Source: Rhodobacteraceae bacterium EhC02 (GTDB lineage: Bacteria > Pseudomonadota > Alphaproteobacteria > Rhodobacterales > Rhodobacteraceae). From it: a DNA stretch of 64,000 nucleotides. The translations under genes and the position numbers were made by a program. The DNA lies in contig LXYH01000019.1 in the NCBI GenBank assembly GCA_001650895.1, positions 1-64,000 on the forward strand, given 5' to 3'. A model generated the notes under the pieces. It ran no database searches and was not told where the DNA came from. It was given only the letters and a program-made list of their open reading frames with translations. Below, piece by piece: positions 45,901 through 54,195 of the stretch (position 1 is the stretch's first letter; every line of letters begins with the position of its first letter).

Positions 45901-46346
45901 ATCTGGCCCAGGTCGCCCTGACTGGACAGGATGCTTTCCCCGCCCTTTTCCAGCGTATCGTCATCAAGGCTGAACATCGCTTCGTAGCCCGCGCGGTCGA
46001 TCCCCCCAAGTATCCCCTGCAGCATCGCCTCGGGGATCGCGTTGCCCGCAGGGTCCGTCAGCGTGCCGGTGCGCCCCTTTGTGCGGATCACCTCGTGCCG
46101 ATCCCCGCCCGCCTCGATGCAGGCCCCCAGCCGCATCGCGCCGTAAGGATGCAGGAAATCCATCCGGCTTTGCGCAGGAATGCCGTATAGCAGGTCAAGC
46201 CAGCCCTGCATCGTCGTTGATTTTCCGGCCTCGTTCGGCCCGTAGATGATATGGAAATCCGGACCCTCAGCGGGCCGCGCCCCGAAATCGATGCTGCGGT
46301 CGGTGAATTTGCCGTAGCGGGTCAGATCAAGCCGGCGCAGGCGCAT
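42918..46346 (-). CDS. YhaN-type SMC/Rad50-like ATPase
   Basis: 1142 residues. N-terminal half ATPase with Walker A GPNEAGKST (36-44) and LDLLYGIP. About 750 residues of Ala/Gln/Arg-rich coiled coil follow. The C-terminal ATPase half has FIADDIMETFDDDRAAE, and YLTHHRHL. It resembles YhaN/SbcC and partners with the metallophosphoesterase gene immediately upstream (TGATG overlap). Likely DNA end processing or repair. Confidence 0.9.
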   Translation of the reverse strand: MRLRRLDLTRYGKFTDRSIDFGARPAEGPDFHIIYGPNEAGKSTTMQGWLDLLYGIPAQSRMDFLHPYGAMRLGACIEAGGDRHEVIRTKGRTGTLTDPAGNAIPEAMLQGILGGIDRAGYEAMFSLDDDTLEKGGESILSSQGDLGQMLFTASSGLAEMGQALDDLRARAQGFFRPTGRSGGLADLKKELAALDQAIQDKDMGAREYATLAQERDRAQEAWSGADAAQALTLRRLHEVERLLAALPLVMRLKRFEAELADLPVVAPLPEGWADELADLWRDHGQIAVRIEEQERQIAATRDELAAAVDDPAILAQADAMAAIEALKADRDGALRDLPNRRAEAASLQVQIDHLLRQLGHVDGDPAALLLPAPLVADLRALMERHSGVAAALDTAREETRAAAQRQAALAADAGGDAPSTPDLALLEQVVQGLARSDPEAALERAMTAHRAACDKRDAALARLAPWQGGGAALVALTVPTPARMQAWRQGLSEARHAIERDRAAIAQTTEDIALAEAALDAAVVPGEVTVAQAAEVRALRERLWSEHRAALTPDSADRFEAAMRQDDQLGAAQARAAADAQQRAQAQSRLASLGATLARQQARHDEALRADAQLRADLSAAVPQGLDPAMTLDALEDWMRRREVALEAHEAVQAAARDEQAAGDRVQTAQATLGSALSACGHGVAADTPLELLTLRARLLLDRARDQAAQAAARADAATDLARRQAAEARAEAAMQAWQAEWLAACAQTAFGDAGPTVAAMGEALDLLQQLDRHWTLLRQLTDRIAKMEGNCAAFDAAMADLARALALPADDGVTLWPVLRQRLQAAREGQAQAGRLRQRLQEAAQLADGLAQTQARHVARLDEMCAHFGGIGAEALQQTVAQAQRRDDLLAQRDHLARDICETMGTDQLEQAVSALDGLERPALAAERDGLSATQAQQAQALQALYATLSQAQARLDAVGGDDAVARLQAARQTLLLQIADAARGFLRLRLGAMAVDHALQGYRDTHRSAMMRRASEAFRTITRGEYSGLAAQPEAEREVLVAIGAEGGSKLARDLSKGTRFQLYLALRVAGYHEIAGARTTVPFIADDIMETFDDDRAAETFSLLADMAGIGQVIYLTHHRHLCDIARQVCPALRIHALG

Positions 46347-47626
46347 CAGGCACCGTCCTCCAACCCCTGCAGATGCGACAGGACCTCGGCCGCGCCCTCG
46401 CGCAAAAGCGCATCGCGCGCCGCGTTCTGCGCCGCGGGATCATCGCCCAGCAGGGACCGCAAATCCTTTGGCAAGGCCTTGAGCAAAGTGTCGATCAGGG
46501 CATCCGCCTCGGTCAGGACGGGGCCGGGCAGGCTTGCAGGCGGTGTCGTCATCGCAGCGACCGCACGCCCCAGTTCCGCCAGCGGGCCAGCGGTATCGGC
46601 GCGCGGCACATCGGTGCATTCGACAGAAATCCCGTCAATCCAGAGCGTGCCGATCGCCTCGCCGGTCAGCCGCGCCTCTTCCAGCAGCAGCCCCAGATCA
46701 CGTCTGAGCCGCCACAAAAGCCGGGTCCGCCCCGTCAAAACCGGACGCAGGACCAGATGATCCTCGGCATGGGCGCGGCGCGCCGCGCGCAGCGCAGAGC
46801 CAAGCGCCGCAACGATCCCCGGCCAATCCATCGCATCGTCCAGTTCCACATCCAGCCGCGCGAAACGGGCCAGCGCGGTGCTGCGCTCTTCCACGGTCAG
46901 ACTGCCATCATCCGCCACCGTGACCAGCGTCACGGATTTCGCCCCGGCCTCGCCGATGTCGCGGCCCTGCGGAATGCCCGGCATCACGACATGAACCGCA
47001 CCTGGGTGATGTGCGCGGGCATGAATATGGCCCAGCGCCCAGTAATCGAACCCGCTGGCCTGAAGATCGGACAGACGGCAGGGCGCATAGGGGTCATGCC
47101 CCGGCGACCCATCAAGGCTTGTGTGCATCATCCCGATATTGACCGCGCCCGGCACCGGTGCCTTGAACCGTTCCAGCAGGCTTTCGGGCGCATGGGGCCG
47201 CGCAAAGCTGATGCCGTGTATGGCCAGATGCAGACCGCCCTTGTCACGCCGCTCCAGCCCCGCCCTCGCCCCGAAAACGGTGACTGACGGCGGCAGCACC
47301 AACTGCCCGGTGATCCGCGCCTCGGCATCATGGTTGCCCCGGATGATGAAGGTCTCGATCCCAGCCTCATCCAGCCGCCTCAATTGCTGCGCCAGAAAAC
47401 GCGCCGTCTTCATCGAGGTTTGTGCCCCGTCGTAAAGATCGCCCGCGATCAGCAAGGCATCGACCTGTTCGTCAAGGCACAGCGTGATGATCCGCTCGAA
47501 TACGGCGCGGCTGGCCTGACCGATGACCTCGGCCAGCGCCGGATCGCGCAGCGCCAGAGACTTGAGCGGCGAATCGAGATGGAGGTCAGCCGTGTGAACG
47601 AAACGGTAGGGCACGCGCAGGTCCAT
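46346..47626 (-). CDS. YhaO/SbcD-type DNA repair metallophosphoesterase
   Basis: About 426 residues from ATG 47626 (MDLRVPYRFVHTADLHLDSP); the start is uncertain since no strong ribosome site is seen and ATG 47665 is also in frame. Metal-binding motifs: HTADLHLD, AGDLYDG, RGNHDAE, MHTSLDG, LGHIHARAHH. It is the nuclease partner of the YhaN-like ATPase, a Mre11/Rad50-like pair. Confidence 0.9.
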   Translation of the reverse strand: MDLRVPYRFVHTADLHLDSPLKSLALRDPALAEVIGQASRAVFERIITLCLDEQVDALLIAGDLYDGAQTSMKTARFLAQQLRRLDEAGIETFIIRGNHDAEARITGQLVLPPSVTVFGARAGLERRDKGGLHLAIHGISFARPHAPESLLERFKAPVPGAVNIGMMHTSLDGSPGHDPYAPCRLSDLQASGFDYWALGHIHARAHHPGAVHVVMPGIPQGRDIGEAGAKSVTLVTVADDGSLTVEERSTALARFARLDVELDDAMDWPGIVAALGSALRAARRAHAEDHLVLRPVLTGRTRLLWRLRRDLGLLLEEARLTGEAIGTLWIDGISVECTDVPRADTAGPLAELGRAVAAMTTPPASLPGPVLTEADALIDTLLKALPKDLRSLLGDDPAAQNAARDALLREGAAEVLSHLQGLEDGA

Positions 47627-47946
47627 CTGAAAAGGGGAATGTCGAGACCGCCAGCCTGTCGCCATGACCCAGGGTTGTCAAATCCAAACCGGTGCGGTCC
47701 GCGGGGGCGATTCCCCCAATTGCGGCGAAAGCCAAATCGGCGCGCTTCAAATGCTGCCCAATTTGTATTCTTTCAAACGTCTTTAAGCGGAAATTGTATA
47801 CAATGAGTTGATCCGGAACCATTCACTGACCCCCTGCCCCTCCTCCTCCGTTCCAGCCCGGCCTAGCTGTCCGACACGGAGGAGACCAACCAGAACCCGG
47901 ACCGCACCATCCAAGCAAGGTGCGGACCAGACAGAGAGGTCACATC
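47627..47946. promoter_or_regulatory. Promoter region of the TRAP operon
   Basis: 320 bp between divergent yhaO and dctP. The left part (to ~47720) may be yhaO leader. An AT-rich stretch at 47755-47815 carries the perfect palindrome ATTGTATACAAT. GAGAGG precedes the dctP ATG. No gene was recognised. Confidence 0.5.
47793..47804. promoter_or_regulatory. Candidate GntR/FCD operator
   Basis: ATTGTATACAAT, a perfect 12-bp palindrome in the AT-rich promoter of the TRAP operon, 143 bp before the dctP ATG. FCD-type GntR regulators favour GTATAC-centred or similar palindromes. A sister site TTGTGCACAA occurs at the gntR gene itself. Confidence 0.6.
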
Positions 47947-49035
47947 ATGGAACGTCGCAAATTTCTGACGGCCACCGCCGCTGCCGCCGTCGCAGCCCCG
48001 ATCGCCGCCCCCCGCGTGGCGCGGGCGCAGGACAGCTTCACCTGGAAGATGACAAACTCCTACGGGCCCGGCTCGCCCTTCTATACCGTGGGCCCCGGCA
48101 GCCCCACCGACATCATCGAAAAGATCGCCACCATGTCGGGCGGCCGCCTGACGATCCAGCATTTCGCCGCGGGCGAACTGATCCCCGCCTTCGAGGGCTT
48201 CGACGCCGTGCAGCAGGGCGTGATCGAGATGAACGCCTCGAACAGCTATTTCTGGTCGGGCACCACCTTCGCCGCGCAGTATTTCACCACCGTCCCCTTC
48301 GGCATGAGCTTTGCCGGCCATATGGCCTGGCTGTATCACGGCGGCGGTCTGGAACTGTGGCACAAGGTCTATGAACCCTTCGGTCTGGTCGCATTCCCGA
48401 TGAACAACACCGGCGTACAGATGACCGGCTGGTTCCGCGAACCGATCGAGGACATCAGCCAGCTTCAGGGTCTGCGCATGCGTATCCCCGGTCTGGCCGG
48501 ACAGGTCTATGCCAGCCTTGGCGTCGATGCCCGCGTCCTGCCGGGCGGCGAGATCTTCCCCGCGCTGGAGCGTGGCGTCATTGATGCCGCCGAATTCGTC
48601 GGCCCCTATCAGGACCGTCGCCTCGGCCTGCAGAATGCCGCCAAGTTCTATCACACCACCGGCTGGCACGAGCCGTCCACCACGGGCGAGCTGCTGATCT
48701 CCAAGGCCGCATGGGACAGCCTGCCCGCCGATCTGCAGCAGATCGTGAAAACCGCCTGCATGGCCGCATGCCTTGAAAGCATGACCTGGTCCGAGGCCGT
48801 CAACGGCGAGGCGCTGTCGGATCTGGTGGACAATTTCGGCGTCACGGCCGCCGTCCTGCCCGAAGCCGTTGTCGAGGCGCTGCGCACCGCAACCGCCGAC
48901 ACGCTGGCCACCCGCGCCGCCGCAGACCCATTGGTCAAGGAAGTGCATGACAGCTACATGGCCTTCAAGGCGAACCACGACCGCTGGGCCGGCGTCAGCG
49001 AAGGCCCGTGGCACAAGTCGATCCTCAAGGTCTGA
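47947..49035 (+). CDS. TRAP transporter substrate-binding protein (DctP family)
   Basis: 362 residues from ATG 47947. A twin-arginine-type signal (MERRKFLTATAAAAVAAP, ending ARA) precedes a DctP fold with the conserved LQGLRMRIPGLAGQVYASLG. Residues GVIDAAEFVGPYQDR and GWHEPSTTGEL suggest a carboxylate or amino-acid-like ligand but do not identify it. It is first in an operon with the TRAP permeases, a GGT-like enzyme and TauE. Confidence 0.92.
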   Translation: MERRKFLTATAAAAVAAPIAAPRVARAQDSFTWKMTNSYGPGSPFYTVGPGSPTDIIEKIATMSGGRLTIQHFAAGELIPAFEGFDAVQQGVIEMNASNSYFWSGTTFAAQYFTTVPFGMSFAGHMAWLYHGGGLELWHKVYEPFGLVAFPMNNTGVQMTGWFREPIEDISQLQGLRMRIPGLAGQVYASLGVDARVLPGGEIFPALERGVIDAAEFVGPYQDRRLGLQNAAKFYHTTGWHEPSTTGELLISKAAWDSLPADLQQIVKTACMAACLESMTWSEAVNGEALSDLVDNFGVTAAVLPEAVVEALRTATADTLATRAAADPLVKEVHDSYMAFKANHDRWAGVSEGPWHKSILKV

Positions 49036-49037
49036 GG

Positions 49038-49568
49038 ATGGGCACGCTGTCACGCTTCGTGAACGTGATCGAGGGCGCGGTCCGGCTGTTCGGCTGGATC
49101 GCGGCCTGGACCTGCGTGGCACTGGTGCTGATGGTGGCGGGCGATGTATTCGTCCGCTACTTCCTGCGCACCGGGGCCGTCTGGTTGCAGGAACTGCAAT
49201 GGCACCTGATCTCGCCCATCGCGCTTTTCGGCATGTCCTATGCGCTCTATTGCGGCGAACAGGTCCGCGTCGACGTGCTGTTCGAACGCTTTCCCGCATG
49301 GCTGTGCCGTGTGATCGAAGTGGTCGGCGGCCTCGCGCTGATGGCTTTCGCGATCTATGCCGTCTGGCTGTCGCTTCCATGGGTGCAGCAATCATGGCTG
49401 CGCGCTGAATCCTCGCCCAATCCGGGCGGCCTGCCCTATCGCTGGGCCCTCAAGTCGCTGATCCCGCTGGGTTTTGCGCTGCTTGCCCTGCAAGGTCTGG
49501 CCCATGCGCTGCGTCACGGCTTCGGCCTGCCCAACCCGGCCCGTGACAGCGGGCCTGCGGGACACTGA
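49038..49568 (+). CDS. TRAP transporter small permease (DctQ)
   Basis: 176 residues from ATG 49038, 2 nt after dctP. Four membrane segments. The family motif WLQELQWHLISPIALFGMSY precedes VRVDVLFERFP. It pairs with the large permease 19 bp downstream. Confidence 0.92.
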   Translation: MGTLSRFVNVIEGAVRLFGWIAAWTCVALVLMVAGDVFVRYFLRTGAVWLQELQWHLISPIALFGMSYALYCGEQVRVDVLFERFPAWLCRVIEVVGGLALMAFAIYAVWLSLPWVQQSWLRAESSPNPGGLPYRWALKSLIPLGFALLALQGLAHALRHGFGLPNPARDSGPAGH

Positions 49569-49587
49569 ATTTCAGGAAAGAACCAAG

Positions 49588-50913
49588 ATGTCTCCGAACG
49601 ATCTTCTGGCGATCGGCATGATCGCCGCCTTCTTCGTGCTGCTGATCGTGGGTATCCCCGTCGGCATCGCCATTGCCGTATCCGGGCTGGTTTTCGGCTA
49701 TGCGGGTTTTGGCCCGATGCTGTTCAACCTGCTGCCAGCACGCATCTATGGCGTGGTGACGAACTATACCTTCATGGCGATCCCGCTGTTCGTCTTCATG
49801 GGCGTGATGCTGGAAAAATCCCGCCTGGCCGAAGAACTGATCGACATCATCGGCCATGTCTTCGGCAAGGTCGCGGGCGGCATGGGCGTGGCGATCATTC
49901 TTGTGGGCGTCCTGCTGGGGGCTGCGACGGGGATCGTCGGGGCCACCATCGTGACGCTGGGCCTGCTGACCCTGCCCACGCTGCTGCGCCGGGGCTATCC
50001 GAAATCGCTGGCGACCGGCATGATCTGCGCCAGCGGAACGCTGGGGCAGATCATCCCGCCCAGCCTTGTTCTGATCCTGCTGTCCGAGATCCTGGGCGAA
50101 TCCGTGGGCACGATGTTCGCTGCCGCCATGATCCCCGGCCTGACTCTGGCCGCCGTCTATATCGTGGCGATCCTGGTGCTGGCCGCATGGAAACCCGGCC
50201 TGATGCCGCCGATCCCGCAGGCGGAACGCGACGCCATGAGCGGGGCAGAACTGGCCAGGAAGGTGGCCTTGGTCGTGGGCCCGCCGATCGGTCTGGTGAT
50301 CGCGGTCCTTGGTTCGATCATCGGCGGCCTTGCCGCCCCCACCGAGGCCGCATCGATGGGGGCCATCGGCGCGCTGGTCTTCGTGGCGCTGTCGGGCCGC
50401 CTGACATTCGATCTGCTGAAACAGGTGGCGCGCGCGACGCTGCTGATCTCGTCGATGGTCTTCTTCATCCTCATTTGCGCGCAGGTCTTCGGCCTGGCCT
50501 TCCGTGGCCTGGGGGGCGAACATCTTGTGCAACTGATGTTCGACTGGGTGCCCGGCGGCGTGAACGGGGCGCTTCTGTTCATGCTGCTGCTGGTCTTCGT
50601 GCTGGGCTTCTTCCTGGAATGGATCGAGATCACGTATATCGCCCTGCCGCTGTTCCTGCCCTTCTTCATCGCCAATGGCGTCGATCTGGTCTGGCTGGGC
50701 ATCCTGATCTGTCTGAACCTGCAGACATCCTTCCTGACCCCGCCCTTCGGCTGGTCGCTGTTCTTCCTCAAGGGCGTGGCCCCGCCCGAGGTAAGCACTC
50801 TGGACATTTACAAGGGTGCAGTGCCATTCATCGGTCTGCAGGCGATTGCTCTGGCGCTCGTCTTTCTCTTCCCCGGGCTTGCCCTTTGGCTGCCCCAGGC
50901 AATCGGATGGTGA
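49588..50913 (+). CDS. TRAP transporter large permease (DctM)
   Basis: About 441 residues from ATG 49588 with ~12-13 membrane helices. YTFMAIPLFVFMGVMLEKSR, GMICASGTLGQIIPPSLVLI and LNLQTSFLTPPFGWSLFFLK are DctM signatures. It is the Na+-coupled import channel. It ends 1 nt before the GGT-like start codon. Confidence 0.94.
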   Translation: MSPNDLLAIGMIAAFFVLLIVGIPVGIAIAVSGLVFGYAGFGPMLFNLLPARIYGVVTNYTFMAIPLFVFMGVMLEKSRLAEELIDIIGHVFGKVAGGMGVAIILVGVLLGAATGIVGATIVTLGLLTLPTLLRRGYPKSLATGMICASGTLGQIIPPSLVLILLSEILGESVGTMFAAAMIPGLTLAAVYIVAILVLAAWKPGLMPPIPQAERDAMSGAELARKVALVVGPPIGLVIAVLGSIIGGLAAPTEAASMGAIGALVFVALSGRLTFDLLKQVARATLLISSMVFFILICAQVFGLAFRGLGGEHLVQLMFDWVPGGVNGALLFMLLLVFVLGFFLEWIEITYIALPLFLPFFIANGVDLVWLGILICLNLQTSFLTPPFGWSLFFLKGVAPPEVSTLDIYKGAVPFIGLQAIALALVFLFPGLALWLPQAIGW

Positions 50914-50914
50914 C

Positions 50915-52501
50915 ATGCTGACTTCTTCCATGGGCTACAAGGGCGCGATCAGCGCGCCGCATCGCGCTGCTGCGCTGGCCGGACGCGACATCCTGAACGC
51001 GGGCGGCACCGCGATCGAGGCGATGGTCGCCGCAGCCGCGGCCATTGCCGTGGCCTACCCCCACATGAACGGGATCGGCGGCGATGGTTTCTGGGTGATC
51101 CATCGCCCCGGCCATGCCCCTGTCGGCATCTCGGGTTGCGGTCGTGCGGCGGGCCTTGCCACGCCGGAATGGTATGCCGAACGCGGTGTGACGGGCGCGC
51201 TGCCCGCACGCGGCCCGCTGGCAGCGCTGACCGTGCCCGGCACCATCGACGGCTGGGCCAAGGCGCTGGCGCTGGTCCCCGAAGACCGCCGCCTGCCCCT
51301 GTCGGACCTGCTGGCCCCGGCCATCGCGCTGGCAAAAGACGGCATCGCCGTCACCGCCAACCAGTCGCTGACAACGGCGGCCAAGCTGGACACGCTGAAA
51401 GGCGTGCAAGGCTTCGACGAGACATTCCTTGTCGCGGGCCAGCCCCCCGCCCCCGGCCATCTGCTGCGCCAGACAGCACTTGGCAACACGCTGGCGCGCC
51501 TGGCCGAGGTGGGCCTGGACGACTACTACCGCGGTGAGATCGCGGCGACGCATGCGCAGTTCCTGGCCGATGCGGGCAGCCCGCTGCGGCTGGCCGATTT
51601 CCATCTTTTCGCCGCCGACCAGGTGACACCCCTGACCGTCAGCACCAGCGCGGGACAGCTTTACAACATGATCGCCCCCACGCAGGGCGTATCATCCCTG
51701 ATGATCCTGGCGCTGTTCGACCGGCTGGGCGTGGACCGGGGCGAGGGCTTTGCCCATCTGCACGGGCTGATCGAGGCGACCAAGCAGGCCTTCATCCAGC
51801 GCAACGCCGAACTGGGCGATCCCGACAGCATGGCGACCCCGGCACAAGACTGGCTGAAGGCCGCGCATCTCGACAGGCTGGCGGCGAAGATCGACATGGA
51901 GCGCGCCCTGCCCTGGCCCCATGAGGCCAAGCCGGGCGATACGATCTGGATGGGCGCGGCGGATAGCGACGGCATGGTCGTCAGCTTCATCCAGTCGGTA
52001 TTCTGGGAATTCGGATCGGGCCTGACCTGCACCGATACGGGCGTCTTCTTCCAGAACCGCGGCGCGGGCTTCTCGCTGGCGGCGGGACCGAACCAGCTTG
52101 GCCCGTTCCGCCGGCCCTTCCACACGCTGAACCCGGCGCTGGCGCAGCTCGAGGATGGGCGCGTGATGGCCTATGGCACGATGGGCGGCGAGGGCCAGCC
52201 GCAGACACAGGCGGCGGTCTTCACCCGCCATGTCCTTTTCGGGCAGGACCTGCAAGCCGCCGTCACCGCGCCCCGCTGGCTGCTGGGCAAGACATGGGGC
52301 GACACGACCACGACCCTGAAACTGGAAGACCGGTTCGATCCGGCCCTCGTCACCGCGCTGAAAGACGCCGGTCACGAGGTCGAGATGATCGCCCCCTATT
52401 CCGATACCGCAGGTCATGCGGGTGCCGTCGTGCTGCACCCCGAGGGCCTGATCGAGGCCGCATCCGACCCCCGCGCGGATGGCGCGGCGCTTGCCTTCTG
52501 A
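50915..52501 (+). CDS. Gamma-glutamyltransferase-family Ntn hydrolase
   Basis: 528 residues from ATG 50915. HMNGIGGDGFWVIHRPG near 50 and TIDGWAKAL are family blocks. The predicted autoprocessing/nucleophile Thr is near 343 in GDTIWMGAADSDG, followed by FWEFGSGLTCTDTGVFFQNR. No signal peptide, so it is cytosolic, unlike classic periplasmic GGT. The closest functional relatives I can think of are amidohydrolase-type members such as oxamate amidohydrolase HpxW. It likely hydrolyses the TRAP substrate. Confidence 0.85.
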   Translation: MLTSSMGYKGAISAPHRAAALAGRDILNAGGTAIEAMVAAAAAIAVAYPHMNGIGGDGFWVIHRPGHAPVGISGCGRAAGLATPEWYAERGVTGALPARGPLAALTVPGTIDGWAKALALVPEDRRLPLSDLLAPAIALAKDGIAVTANQSLTTAAKLDTLKGVQGFDETFLVAGQPPAPGHLLRQTALGNTLARLAEVGLDDYYRGEIAATHAQFLADAGSPLRLADFHLFAADQVTPLTVSTSAGQLYNMIAPTQGVSSLMILALFDRLGVDRGEGFAHLHGLIEATKQAFIQRNAELGDPDSMATPAQDWLKAAHLDRLAAKIDMERALPWPHEAKPGDTIWMGAADSDGMVVSFIQSVFWEFGSGLTCTDTGVFFQNRGAGFSLAAGPNQLGPFRRPFHTLNPALAQLEDGRVMAYGTMGGEGQPQTQAAVFTRHVLFGQDLQAAVTAPRWLLGKTWGDTTTTLKLEDRFDPALVTALKDAGHEVEMIAPYSDTAGHAGAVVLHPEGLIEAASDPRADGAALAF

Positions 52502-52531
52502 CCAAGGAAATGAACGGATAAAGCTTTGGAA

Positions 52532-53353
52532 ATGCTTACGAATTTGCAAATCACCCTCCTGGTCGGAGGCGTGGTACTGGCCGGTGGCTTGGGCGGGCTT
52601 CTTGCAGGCCTGCTGGGCGTGGGCGGCGGTATCGTCATCGTGCCCGTGCTTTTCTGGGTCTTCACCTTCACACGGTTCGACCCTGCGCTTGCCATGCACA
52701 TGGCCGTGGCCACGTCGCTTGCGACGATCATCGCCACCTCGATCTCATCGGCGCGGGCGCATCACAAGCGCGGTGCGGTCGACATGGCCCTTGTGCGGCG
52801 CTGGGGTCCGTGGATGGCGGGCGGCGCACTGGCGGGCGGGGCCTTTGCCGGGCTGGTGAACGCCGCGGCACTGATGCTGGTCTTCGGCATCGTGGGATTG
52901 GCGATATCGGCCAATCTTGCAAAACCGAAGTCACTTGTGGTGGCACCGGACCTGCCGACCGGCAAGGCCGGGCAACCCGCGCTGGCCACCGGGATCGGGC
53001 TTGTGTCGGCCATGATGGGGATCGGCGGCGGCACCCTTGGCGTACCGACGCTGACGGCGTTTTCCGTGCCAGTGCATCGCGCGGTCGGCACGGCGGCCAC
53101 CTTCGGTCTGATCATCGCGATCCCGGCGGCCATCGCGCTGGTCGTGGCCGGCCTTGGCGTCGCGGGCCGCCCGCCCCTGTCGGTGGGCTATGTCAACCTT
53201 GTCGCGGCAGCGCTGATCCTGCCTGCCTCGATCTTCATGGCCCCGCGCGGCGCCAAGCTGGCCCACGCGCTGGATGCCAAATGGGTCAAGCGCGCCTTCG
53301 CCGTCTTCCTGACGATCACCTCGGTCAGGATGCTTTGGACGGCATTGGGGTAG
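52532..53353 (+). CDS. TauE/SafE-family sulfite or organosulfur exporter-like protein
   Basis: About 273 residues from ATG 52532 (TTG 52526 is the alternative). Two TauE repeats: GLLGVGGGIVIVPVLFWVF and GIGGGTLGVPTLTAFSVPVH. About eight membrane helices. Such proteins export sulfite, sulfoacetate or other anions. Its place after the GGT-like gene suggests disposal of a product. It overlaps the convergent gntR end by 29 bp. Confidence 0.88.
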   Translation: MLTNLQITLLVGGVVLAGGLGGLLAGLLGVGGGIVIVPVLFWVFTFTRFDPALAMHMAVATSLATIIATSISSARAHHKRGAVDMALVRRWGPWMAGGALAGGAFAGLVNAAALMLVFGIVGLAISANLAKPKSLVVAPDLPTGKAGQPALATGIGLVSAMMGIGGGTLGVPTLTAFSVPVHRAVGTAATFGLIIAIPAAIALVVAGLGVAGRPPLSVGYVNLVAAALILPASIFMAPRGAKLAHALDAKWVKRAFAVFLTITSVRMLWTALG

Positions 53354-54023
53354 GCTCCACGCGCTGGCGCTTCCATTTATGCAACATGGCTTGCGCCGCA
53401 CTCAGCAGATGGCGGCGCAGCGCCTTTTCGGCGGCTTGCCCGTCCCGTGCGGCGATCGCCTCGACGATCTGGTCATGTTCTGCCGTGGATCGCGCCATGC
53501 GTTCCGCATCGGCCAGCTGGGACCGGCGGAAGGGCGACAGCTTCATCCGCATCGCCTCGGCCATCTCGGCGAAGTCCTCGTTATGGCTTCCCTCATAGAT
53601 CATCTGGTGAAAGCGGGTATTGGCCGTGTCATAGGCCTGTGCATCACCCGCCGCCGCCATCCGCGCCATGGCCTCGTGCTGGCTCAGAAGGGCCGAGCGT
53701 TCTTCCATCGTCATGCGCTGCGCCGCAAACCTGCCGCAGAGCGCCTCGATCTCGCTCATCGCTTCGAATAGCTGGTCGATCCGTTCGGGCGAGATATCGG
53801 AAACGACAACACCCTTGTAGGGTTGCCGCAGGGCAAGGGCACGGGCGACCACGATCTGCAACGCCTCGCGCACGGGTGTGCGCGACACGCCGAAACGCCG
53901 GGCCAGCGCAACCTCATCCAGACGCGTGCCAGCCGCGACTTGCCCCAGCAGGATCTCGGCTTCCAGTTCGGTTGCGATAGCCTGGCTGAGAACCTGCTTC
54001 GGAACGGAAACGTGGTCGGACAT
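53325..54023 (-). CDS. GntR/FCD-family transcriptional regulator
   Basis: About 232 residues from ATG 54023 (AAAGG 7 nt upstream). Winged helix GTRLDEVALARRFGVSRTPV near 30-50, and FCD ligand-binding domain with metal/ligand His in TRFHQMIYEGSHNEDF. It converges on the TRAP operon end. A palindrome TTGTGCACAA over the alternative GTG start at 54047 resembles the operator before dctP, pointing to control of that operon and itself. Confidence 0.9.
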   Translation of the reverse strand: MSDHVSVPKQVLSQAIATELEAEILLGQVAAGTRLDEVALARRFGVSRTPVREALQIVVARALALRQPYKGVVVSDISPERIDQLFEAMSEIEALCGRFAAQRMTMEERSALLSQHEAMARMAAAGDAQAYDTANTRFHQMIYEGSHNEDFAEMAEAMRMKLSPFRRSQLADAERMARSTAEHDQIVEAIAARDGQAAEKALRRHLLSAAQAMLHKWKRQRVEPTPMPSKAS

Positions 54024-54039
54024 GGTCTTGCCTTTCTCC

Positions 54040-54049
54040 TTGTGCACAA
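54040..54049. promoter_or_regulatory. Candidate autoregulatory operator of gntR
   Basis: TTGTGCACAA, a perfect 10-bp palindrome 17-26 bp upstream of the preferred gntR start. It shares 8 of 10 bases with TTGTATACAA at 47794-47803. Confidence 0.5.
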
Positions 54050-54195
54050 ACTATCCCGAATGCCTTGCTTCGCATACAAAAAGTTCGCTCACTATCTGAA
54101 GAGCAACGGACCTCGATCCGCCTCTGCCCATTGTTTGCGCAAGCTTTCTGCCTTGGCCCTTGCCATGGGTCAACCTGCAGCGGATAAGCAGGCGC

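Noticed and set aside
43659-46190. 843-codon plus-strand open frame opposite yhaN
   Set aside because: It is antisense to a gene with clear ATPase motifs; high-GC third positions keep the opposite frame open, and it has no family features.
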